Shown here in pieces: positions 7,816 through 14,634 of a DNA stretch of 28,537 nucleotides. The number at the start of each line of letters is the position of its first letter. The first letter of the stretch is position 1. The notes beneath the pieces were generated by a model, which saw only the letters and a list, made by a program, of their open reading frames with translations, was not told the DNA's origin and made no database searches. Source of the stretch: an uncultured Clostridium sp. GTDB lineage: Bacteria > Bacillota > Clostridia > TANB77 > CAG-508. The DNA lies in the NCBI GenBank assembly GCA_900555835.1, contig USMK01000020.1, forward strand, positions 1-28,537, in the 5' to 3' direction. A program made the position numbers and the translations under genes.

Positions 7816-8694
7816 ATGATTACAGCAGAACAAGTTAAATCTTTAAGAGAAAAAACAGGTGCAGGTATGATGGACTGCAAAAAAGTATTAACAGAAACAG
7901 ACGGAGATATGGAAAAAGCAATGGAACTTTTACGTGAAAGAGGAATTGCAAAAGCAGCTAAAAAGTCTGATAGAATAGCAGCAGAAGGTTTAGTATATGC
8001 ATTAGTTTCAGAAGACAAAAAAGTTGGAGCAGTAGTAGAAGTTAATGCTGAAACAGATTTTGTTGCTAAAAACCAAGAATTTAGAGATTTTGTAGCAGAT
8101 GTTGCAAAACAAATAGTAGAAAAAAATCCAGCTGATGTAGAAGCTTTATTAGAACAAGAATCAATTGTTGTACCAGGAAAAACTGTTAAAGAAGTTTTAA
8201 CAGACAAAATAGCAACAATTGGAGAAAATATGTCTATAAGAAGATTTGTTAGATATGAAAGTGCAGGACTTGTTGGAAGCTATATTCATGGAGACGGAAA
8301 AATTGGTGTGTTAGTTGATATGCCAAAAGGAGACGACACATTAGCTAAAGACATTTGTATGCAAATTGCAGCTGCTAGACCAGAATACTTAAATGAAACA
8401 GAAGTACCAGCAGATGTACTTGAAAAAGAAATGGAAATATTAAAAGCACAAGCTATGAATGAAGGAAAACCAGCAGAAATAGCAGAAAAAATGGTAAAAG
8501 GTAGAATAGGAAAATTCTATTCAGAAATATGCCTTGTTGACCAAGCTTTTGTAAAGAATCCAGATATAAAAATAAAAGATTTATTAGCACAATCTGGTGC
8601 AGATATTGTTAGATTTACAAGAATGGAAAAAGGTGAAGGACTAGAAAAAAGAGAAGAAAACTTTGCCGAAGAAGTAATGAAACAAATGAAATAA
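7816..8694 (+). CDS. tsf: Elongation factor Ts
   Basis: This is a 292-residue protein. It starts with the UBA-like N-terminal domain containing VKSLREKTGAGMMDCKKVL and continues with ERGIAKAAKKSDRIAAEGL and the core VVEVNAETDFVAKNQEF. EF-Ts catalyses GDP/GTP exchange on EF-Tu in the cytoplasm. The RBS GAGGAGG lies just upstream. The gene is co-transcribed with rpsB and ends at a strong terminator. It is a normal full-length gene without CGG codons. Confidence 0.98.
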   Translation: MITAEQVKSLREKTGAGMMDCKKVLTETDGDMEKAMELLRERGIAKAAKKSDRIAAEGLVYALVSEDKKVGAVVEVNAETDFVAKNQEFRDFVADVAKQIVEKNPADVEALLEQESIVVPGKTVKEVLTDKIATIGENMSIRRFVRYESAGLVGSYIHGDGKIGVLVDMPKGDDTLAKDICMQIAAARPEYLNETEVPADVLEKEMEILKAQAMNEGKPAEIAEKMVKGRIGKFYSEICLVDQAFVKNPDIKIKDLLAQSGADIVRFTRMEKGEGLEKREENFAEEVMKQMK

Positions 8695-8705
8695 TAAATT
8701 TTAGA

Positions 8706-8740
8706 AAAAGCCATTTAGCAAGTAGCTAAGTGGTTTTTTT
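8706..8740 (+). terminator. Rho-independent terminator after tsf
   Basis: AAAGCCATTTAGC pairs with GCTAAGTGGTTT (two G-U pairs) around the loop AAGTA and runs into seven Ts. Confidence 0.9.
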
Positions 8741-8801
8741 ATGCGTAATATTAAGAAAATATTACAGTTATTTTACATTTTATAAATCCCTTTATTTTCT
8801 A

Positions 8802-8831
8802 TTGACTTATTCTTTTTAAGAGTGTTATACT
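8802..8831 (+). promoter_or_regulatory. Promoter for the glucosaminidase operon
   Basis: TTGACT (8802-8807), an 18-base spacer and TATACT (8826-8831). Confidence 0.7.
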
Positions 8832-8883
8832 TTAAAGGTAAGAAACAACAAAATTCGATAAAAAATTTAGAGGAGGATTACAA

Positions 8884-11080
8884 ATGAATGTAATGGCTTG
8901 TAGATTTACAGGCAAATTTGTTAAAAATATAGCATTAGTTTTAATGCTAATACTAATTTTAATTTCTATATTGCCAAGCACACTGAATATAGTATATGCT
9001 AGCCAATATAGGGAAAATACTGGATTAGACGAAATAAATGATGCTAAATATCCAGGATATAAACAATTATTGAAATCGATGAAGGCAGAACATCCTAATT
9101 GGAGTTTTACGCTTTTTTATACAGGTTTAAATTGGTCAGATGTTATATATAATGAAACCAATAGCCATGGTTCAAATTTGATACAAGGAAAAACAGGGGA
9201 ATGGCTATGTAATGCTAGTTCATGTTTAGACGAAAACGGTAATCCTATTTCATATGAAGGAAGCAACTGGTATTGCCCTTCTACCAAGGCTGTTAGCTAT
9301 TATATGGATCCAAGAAATTTCTTGTACTCAAACAAAATATTTCAATTTGAAAGATTATCTTATTCAGACGATACATATTCAGTTGATGGAGTAGAAAAAA
9401 TACTTGCAGGAACATTTATGTCAAATACATCTCCAAAAGACTATTATGGAAATTCAAATTATTCAAGTTCAACATTTGCTCAAATTATGTATGATGCAGG
9501 AGTCGAAAAAAGGGTAAGTCCTTATCATATTGCTTCCAGAATAAGACAAGAAATAGTGAAATCTGGCGGAGGACCAAGCAATTCGGTAACTGGTACAGTT
9601 GCTGGATATGAAGGTGTATATAATTTCTTTAATTACGGAGCCACAACAGGAAGCCGGAGCAATAGAAAGAGGATTAAAATATGCTCAGGATAATAGATGG
9701 ACAAGCCCTGAACTTGCAATAAAAGGTGGCACAGGGAAAATCACTTCACAATACATAAATAAAGGACAAGATACTTTATACTTAGAAAAATACAATGTAA
9801 GCCAAGAGTCTGGATCACTATATAAACATCAATACCAAGCTAATATACAAGCCGCATATTCAGAAGGAAACAAGATATATCAATCATATTCAGCAATGGG
9901 AGTTTTAGACAATGCATTTAATTTTATAATTCCTGTATATGAGAATATGCCAAGTGTAATTTCTCCATTACCTAATACCAAATACGGAATTGTAACCGAA
10001 AATGTTGTTATAAAGAGAGGACATACTAATATAAATATAAGAGAAAGTAAGACCACATCTTCAACTTCACTTGCAAAGGTAAATCAGGGAGATGTATTAC
10101 TAAGAATAGAGCAAGGTAAATATGAAGAAAATGGATATATTTGGGATAAAGTTGTTTTACCAAATGGAACTATAGGATATATTTCAGCAGAATTTGTAGA
10201 AAAAACAGTAGATGTAAAAACATGTAGCATAAATTCAGTTACCATAGTTAGTACTAGTTTAAGGAATGGGCCAGGAACATCAAAAACAGAAATTGTTCAA
10301 AATTTACAAGCCGGAAAGCCAATTACAATAATAGACAAAGGAAAATATAATTTAGATGGCTGTACTTGGGATAGAGTGCAATTATCAGATGGAACACAGG
10401 GATATATCAATTCAGAACACATAATGAGTACAACTGGATGCAAAGAGGGAGACATAGTAAAGGTGGCAACAAATAGCCTGCCATTACTATTAAGAGAAGA
10501 ACCAAAACCGGGGGCAACCTCTCTAAGGTCAATGCCAAAAGGAACATATATTATTAGACTAGAAGAAAATGTAGCAAATACAGGTGGCATACGATGGGAT
10601 AAAGTAAAGACATTTGATGGCTTAGTAGGATATGTATCAGCAGAGTACTTAGAATTGATTGCAAAAAAACAGAGCGAACAAACATCTATGGATAAAGTAA
10701 CAATTGACGAAAGCCAAAAACTAGTAAAATGTGAACCAAATGCAAAGCTAGGCAACCTGCTAGCGCAAAACAGTGGAGCTACAATAAAAGACAAAGACGG
10801 AAATACAATAACTGATACAGAAAAATTATTAGCAACAGGAAATTTGGTTACAATAAATGGAGTAGAATATAAAGTAGCCAAATTGGGGGATGCAAATGGT
10901 GATGGAAAAATAAATTCAGCCGATTTACTAAAAATACAAAAACATTTATTGAACGTAGTGCTATTGGACAATGGTGCAACAATTACTGCTTCTGATGCGA
11001 ATAATGATGGAAAAATAAATTCAGCTGATTTGTTAAAAATACAGAAATACTTATTAAAAGTAACTAATTTAGAAATTTAG
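8884..11080 (+). CDS. Secreted glucosaminidase with three SH3 domains and dockerin, read through a +1 frameshift
   Basis: This gene is read in two frames. Frame 1 (8884-9654) encodes a signal peptide (hydrophobic residues about 17-38, cleavage near VYA-S) and most of a glucosaminidase-type peptidoglycan hydrolase ending GVYNFFNYGATTGS. At CGG (9655-9657) the frame moves by +1 and continues G-AIERGLKYAQDNRWTSPE, completing the domain. The composite is 731 residues. It then carries bacterial SH3 domains at about 376-439, 452-514 and 524-590, each with an R-x-G/E and GYIS-type ending. Two dockerin calcium loops follow at about 668-725 (DANGDGKINSADLLKIQKHL and DANNDGKINSADLLKIQKYL). Without the shift, translation stops at 9693 and the product lacks the end of the catalytic domain, all SH3 domains and the dockerin. 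The RBS is GAGGAGG. It lies 12 bases upstream of the next gene. Confidence 0.88.
9655..9657 (+). other. +1 frameshift site 1 (AGC CGG A)
   Basis: CGG is in the frame of the upstream half. Dropping its C gives GGA in the frame of the downstream half, and (2197-1) bases is a whole number of codons. The zero frame stops at 9691-9693. Confidence 0.8.
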
Positions 11081-11092
11081 TAGGAGGAAAAG

Positions 11093-12461
11093 ATGAAGAA
11101 AACATATAAATTGATTTTAGTGTTAATGGCAATTTTGGGATTAAGCTTGATTATAAATATAAATAGTGTAAGTGCGGCATCTGCAAGTATAACTAGCAGT
11201 AAAACTGTAAATGTAGGAGATAAAGTAACAATCACTGCGAATACAACAGCTGGGGCTTGGAATTTGGTTCTAAAAGGTGCTGGACAAAGTAAAGGATTAG
11301 TAGGACAAACAGCTGAAACTGATAATGCAAAGGCTAGTGTGAGTATAACTTTTACTGCTGAGAAAGAGGGAACATATGAATTTACATTAACCGGAGATAT
11401 AACAGATTACTATACTGATGCAAATTCAGAAGTGAAAAAAAGCTGTACAATAACAGTAAAAGCCAAAGAAGAAGTAAAGCAACCAGAAAATAACAATAAT
11501 AGTGGAAATTCTAACAATAGCAACAACAATAATGGAAGTACAAACAACAATAACAATCAATCAAATTCAGGTACAACAAAATCAAGCAATAATAAACTAA
11601 AAATGCTTGGTATAAGACCACATGATTTTAAGAACTTTAAATCAGGAACAACAACATATTATGTTTCTGTTCCAAATGATACAGAAGAAGTAGAAGTTTA
11701 TGCTGAAAAACAAGAAAGCTCACAAAAAATATCTGGAACAGGAACGGTAAAACTAAAAGAAGGAAGCAATACTGTAAAGGTAGTATGTACAGCAGGAAAT
11801 GGAACAACTAAAACATATACAATGTATATAACAAGAGAAAAAGCAGAGGAGCAAACTACTGCTACTGAAACAGAAACACCACAACAAGAAGAACCAGTTA
11901 CAGAAGAACCAACAGAGGAAGAAAACAACACCACAGACGAAATTGCAAATGAAGCTGTAATAGGAATAAAAAATTTAACTGTAACAGGAAAAAATGAAAA
12001 AGGTGAAACTGTAAAACTTGAATTAGCACCTGATTTTAATGAATTAGTAAGCGAATATGGCATAACAGTTCCATTATCAATAACAGAAGTAAATGTACTT
12101 GCAGAAGCACAAGATGGAGAACCAACTGTTGAGGTTATGGGAAATAAAGACCTTAAAGAAGGTAAAAATACAATAACTGTAATGGTAACAGTTGGTGAGA
12201 ACAAAAAAGTATTCCAAATTACAGTAATAAGAACAGCAGAATCAGCAACATCATTAAGTAATGAAGTAATGCTACAATTAGCAATAATTGCGGCAATAGC
12301 AACAATAATAATAGTTGCAATAATTGCTCTAATCATAATGATTGTAAGAAACCATAAAAAGAAAAAAGAAAAATATTCAAAAGTTGATGTTGAACTACGG
12401 AGATATGAGCAAACTAAAAGTTGACGAACCAGAAACAGAACAAGAAAACAAAGAAGAATAA
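11093..12461 (+). CDS. Membrane-anchored cadherin-like surface protein, C-terminus reached by a +1 frameshift
   Basis: A signal peptide (residues about 1-28, ending VSAA) is followed by an Ig-like domain to about residue 120. A Asn/Ser/Gly linker comes next, then a cadherin-like beta-sandwich domain (starting LKMLGIRPHDFKNFKSG), an acidic Glu/Thr/Pro linker and a second such domain (VIGIKNLTVTG). The C-terminal membrane helix is at about 396-420 and is followed by RNHKKKKEK, which puts the bulk outside the cell. In the zero frame the protein ends RRYEQTKS at 12424. A +1 shift at CGG (12398-12400) gives GDMSKLKVDEPETEQENKEE ending at 12461, an acidic tail (455 residues total). The gene shares an operon with the dockerin hydrolase. 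The N-terminal domain might be its partner, but I see no convincing cohesin motif. Confidence 0.78.
12398..12400 (+). other. +1 frameshift site 2 (CTA CGG A)
   Basis: CGG is in the frame of the long ORF. Skipping the C opens a 20-residue acidic tail to TAA at 12459-12461; unshifted, translation ends after eight residues at 12424. This is the least demanding of the four sites, because only a tail is at stake. Confidence 0.6.
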
Positions 12462-12471
12462 TCAAAAGGGC

Positions 12472-12500
12472 TAGACAGAATAAAAAAAATATGATAATAT
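12472..12500 (+). promoter_or_regulatory. Promoter for tRNA-Leu
   Basis: TAGACA (12472-12477), a 17-base spacer and TAATAT (12495-12500) with TG two bases before the -10. Confidence 0.6.
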
Positions 12501-12501
12501 A

Positions 12502-12532
12502 ATAACGGAATGAGAAAACATCATTCCGTTAT
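12502..12532 (+). other. 12-bp perfect hairpin between surface gene and tRNA
   Basis: ATAACGGAATGA (12502-12513) pairs perfectly with TCATTCCGTTAT (12521-12532) around a 7-base loop. There is no T-run downstream. It may end the upstream transcript, or act as a processing element ahead of the tRNA. The predicted tRNA transcription start falls inside it. Confidence 0.55.
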
Positions 12533-12534
12533 AT

Positions 12535-12617
12535 GCCCAAGTGGCGGAATTGGCAGACGCACACGACTCAAAATCGTGCGGGAAACCATGTGGGTTCGAG
12601 TCCCACCTCGGGCACCA
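12535..12617 (+). tRNA. tRNA-Leu (CAA)
   Basis: This is a class II tRNA with a long variable arm. The anticodon stem CACGA/TCGTG encloses CTCAAAA, giving anticodon CAA (reads TTG). The T arm is GTGGG-TTCGAGT-CCCAC, and CCA is encoded. The acceptor stem GCCCAAG/CTCGGGC has one mismatch, A5 against C68; position 5 would be G in a perfect stem. Confidence 0.95.
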
Positions 12618-12622
12618 TTGAA

Positions 12623-12656
12623 AAGCAAGATCAAATTAGGTTCTTGCTTATTTTTA
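12623..12656 (+). terminator. Terminator after tRNA-Leu
   Basis: AAGCAAGA pairs with TCTTGCTT and is followed by ATTTTTAT. Confidence 0.8.
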
Positions 12657-12689
12657 TAGGAAAATATGTAACAAAGAGAGGTGAACAAA

Positions 12690-13638
12690 ATGTTTGAGAT
12701 TAAGAATTTTGACAATTGGCGTGAGGATATAGAATTTGGAAAGTTTGGAAGTGGGGCTAGTGAAAAAATATGGCTTATAAATCCAGAAACAAATGAAAAA
12801 GGCCTTTTTAAATTTCCAAAAGTGAAAGACAAAGAAAAAGGAATAGTAACAGGAGAATATTGGGCAGAGAAACTTGCCACAGAAATAGGAAAATTGATTG
12901 ACGTCGAATGCGCAAAGGTCGATATTGGTACATATAAACGGAAGAATTGGCTCTATGAGCTATAATTTAGTAAGCGAAGATAAATACACGAATTTATTAG
13001 AAGGAATAGTTTTCATAGAAAATCAGTATCCGTATTATGATAAAGATAAATTGGAAGATGTTTATTCTAATAGTAAATATTCTATACAGATGATACAAAA
13101 TAGTTTAAATGGGATTTTAGAAATTGAAAAGTTTTATAAAGTTGTAATATTTGATATTTTAATAGGAAATAGCGATAGACATCATAGTAATTGGGCTATT
13201 TTAGCAAAAGGAACTGTATACAAAACTGAAAAAGATATGCTTGATATATTTTTTAATTATAGTTTATCTCCTCTTTATGATAACGGTTCGTCATTATGTG
13301 CTTATGAAGATAATAATAATTTGGATGTATTTTTCAAAGATCAGATGAAATTTGAAGCATTAGTGAATACGAAATCAAAATCGGCTATTGGTTGGGAACA
13401 TAAAAGACCGATTAGACATTTTGAGTTATTAAGAAAAATAAAAGAAAATGCATATGAATTAACAGTAAAATACATAGAAAAAATAAGAGATAATATCAAA
13501 GAAGATAAGATAGACAAGATTTTAAATGAATTTGATAACAATATAATTAGCCTTAATATGAAAAAATTATTAAAAATGTACCTTGGGGAAAGAAGAAAAA
13601 GAATGTTAGAAATATATAATATGAAAGACGAGGTGTAA
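12690..13638 (+). CDS. HipA/CtkA-like kinase, read through a +1 frameshift
   Basis: The ATG at 12690 is placed by AGAGAGGTGA just upstream. The zero frame ends at 12965, but at CGG (12939-12941) a +1 shift joins VDIGTYK to G-RIGSMSYNLVSEDKY. The GTY-x-G-R-x-G-x-x-SY pattern is the expected glycine-rich N-terminal segment of this family, so Gly at the shift fits well. The composite is 315 residues. The catalytic landmarks are intact downstream: FDILIGNSDRHHSNWAIL and the metal-binding PLYDNGSSL. These proteins are HipA-fold Ser/Thr kinases, in some cases toxins of toxin-antitoxin systems; the substrate here is unknown. No HipB-like antitoxin is adjacent. The next gene starts 6 bases after the stop and is probably a functional partner. 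Confidence 0.83.
12939..12941 (+). other. +1 frameshift site 3 (AAA CGG A)
   Basis: CGG is in the upstream frame and GGA is in the downstream frame. The preceding run is only three A's, so simple slipped-strand phase variation is not a strong explanation. The zero frame terminates at 12963-12965. Confidence 0.8.
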
Positions 13639-13644
13639 CAGAAA

Positions 13645-13995
13645 ATGAAAAAAGACTTAGTATATTTAGTTTGGACTGATATTAAAACTGGAAATAAATA
13701 TAAGGTTGCTGAACTATATAAAATCGATAATGAGTTTTATTTTAGATATATTTTGGAGAATGTAAAAGAGGCACAAAAAAATGGCTTTAAATTACTAATT
13801 GCATTCCCCCAAATCAACGCTTTATATGATAATCCAAAATTATTCGCTATTTTTGCGGCAAGATTGCCAGAACCTAGTAGACCAGAAATTAAAGAAATTT
13901 TAGAGACTTATGGTATGACGGAATATGATGCGTTTGAATTACTAAAAAGGAGTGGAGCTAAATTGCCAACAGACAATTATGAGTTCGCACAATAA
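13645..13995 (+). CDS. Small partner protein of the HipA-like kinase, HIRAN-protein N-terminus-like
   Basis: This is a 116-residue protein with YLVWTDIKTGNKYKVAELYK near the start. The C-terminal half contains LFAIFAARLPEPSRPEIKEI and LLKRSGAKLPTDNYEF. This arrangement resembles the segment that precedes the HIRAN domain in some DNA-repair-associated proteins. No HIRAN domain follows, so it is either a stand-alone version or a shortened one. It starts 6 bases after the kinase gene and is probably translationally coupled to it. The family assignment is from memory of the motif and is moderate. Confidence 0.6.
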   Translation: MKKDLVYLVWTDIKTGNKYKVAELYKIDNEFYFRYILENVKEAQKNGFKLLIAFPQINALYDNPKLFAIFAARLPEPSRPEIKEILETYGMTEYDAFELLKRSGAKLPTDNYEFAQ

Positions 13996-14009
13996 AGCGA
14001 TTTGTACGA

Positions 14010-14038
14010 TTGCATCAATTAAAAAACTGTGGTATAAT
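14010..14038 (+). promoter_or_regulatory. Promoter for the 131-residue gene
   Basis: TTGCAT (14010-14015), a 17-base spacer and a perfect TATAAT (14033-14038). The leader is about 80 bases and includes a small CCTG/CAGG hairpin. Confidence 0.8.
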
Positions 14039-14126
14039 AATTTATGTTAATTTCTTTTTATCCTGTTTTTCAGGTCGATATATAGACTGCTAAGAGTAAA
14101 ATGATTATTTTAAGGAGGAATAAAAA

Positions 14127-14522
14127 ATGGAATTTTTACGGAAGATTAAAGAAAAAATCTGTGGACAAAACAATGGCTTAAATTGCATAAAGGTCAAAGT
14201 TGCTGACGTTAAAGTGGCCAAGGCTGGATTGGTTACTCTTCAAGGTTGCGAAATAATTGGAACACCATTATGCTTAAAATACTATTTATTAGTGAGGGAA
14301 GTGAATGGAAAATATTACGATATTTTTTCAAATGTGCATATTGGAATGTATATAAAAGGTTTTCGAGTTCTCGATACATTACTTATTGAAGAATTGGAGC
14401 CATTAACGAATTTTTTTGAAATTTCAAATGAAAAATATGTTGAATCGCAAGAATTGTTTGATATGCTACTTTATTTGAATATTGGTGAAAGAGTAAGCGG
14501 TTTAAAAAAATTTTTAAATTAA
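14127..14522 (+). CDS. Uncharacterised protein with in-frame CGG at codon 5
   Basis: I do not recognise this 131-residue protein. It starts at an ATG 8 bases after AAGGAGG and is cytoplasmic by composition, with no signal peptide or membrane helix. The centre looks beta-rich (VADVKVAKAGLVTLQGCEI, YYLLVREVNGKYYDIF). Codon 5 is CGG followed by AAG, one of only two in-frame CGG codons in the window not associated with an interrupted gene. A +1 shift there would stop after about 17 residues, so if CGG is a shift signal this gene would be made poorly or be controlled at that codon. It has its own promoter and terminator. Confidence 0.7.
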   Translation: MEFLRKIKEKICGQNNGLNCIKVKVADVKVAKAGLVTLQGCEIIGTPLCLKYYLLVREVNGKYYDIFSNVHIGMYIKGFRVLDTLLIEELEPLTNFFEISNEKYVESQELFDMLLYLNIGERVSGLKKFLN

Positions 14523-14553
14523 AAATAGGATAAAAATTATCCTAACAACAAAA

Positions 14554-14583
14554 AGAATTTGCTTGACAGGCAAGTTCTTTTTG
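14554..14583 (+). terminator. Terminator overlapping the next promoter
   Basis: AGAATTTGC pairs with GCAAGTTCT (one G-U) around TTGACAG, followed by Ts. The loop contains the TTGACA of the MATE gene promoter. A second small hairpin, TAGGATAA/TTATCCTA, lies at 14526-14544. Confidence 0.75.
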
Positions 14584-14592
14584 CATTATAAT
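14563..14592 (+). promoter_or_regulatory. Consensus promoter for the MATE-kinase gene
   Basis: TTGACA (14563-14568), an 18-base spacer and TATAAT (14587-14592), both perfect hexamers. Confidence 0.85.
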
Positions 14593-14634
14593 AGATAAGT
14601 TGACGAAAAAATGAAAGGAGAGATTTTTGGAAAG

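Noticed and set aside
7611..8207. Long open frame on the minus strand over rpsB-tsf
   Set aside because: It is a shadow of two conserved genes on the + strand, with low-complexity Ser/Ala composition and no RBS.
10297..10971. Long minus-strand open frame over the SH3/dockerin region
   Set aside because: It is antisense to clear SH3 and dockerin repeats, with no recognisable domain.
11490..11590. AAC/AAT-rich stretch as a DGR template repeat
   Set aside because: It encodes an in-frame Asn/Ser linker and shares no constant blocks with the variable region at 90-216.
11698..12465. Long minus-strand open frame over the cadherin-like gene
   Set aside because: It is antisense to a protein with clear domains and a membrane anchor; its hydrophobic and Ser/Val-rich composition is a by-product.
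12936..12938. Slipped-strand phase variation at the AAA run in the HipA-like gene
   Set aside because: Three A's are too short for efficient slippage, and the other three shift sites have no homopolymer.
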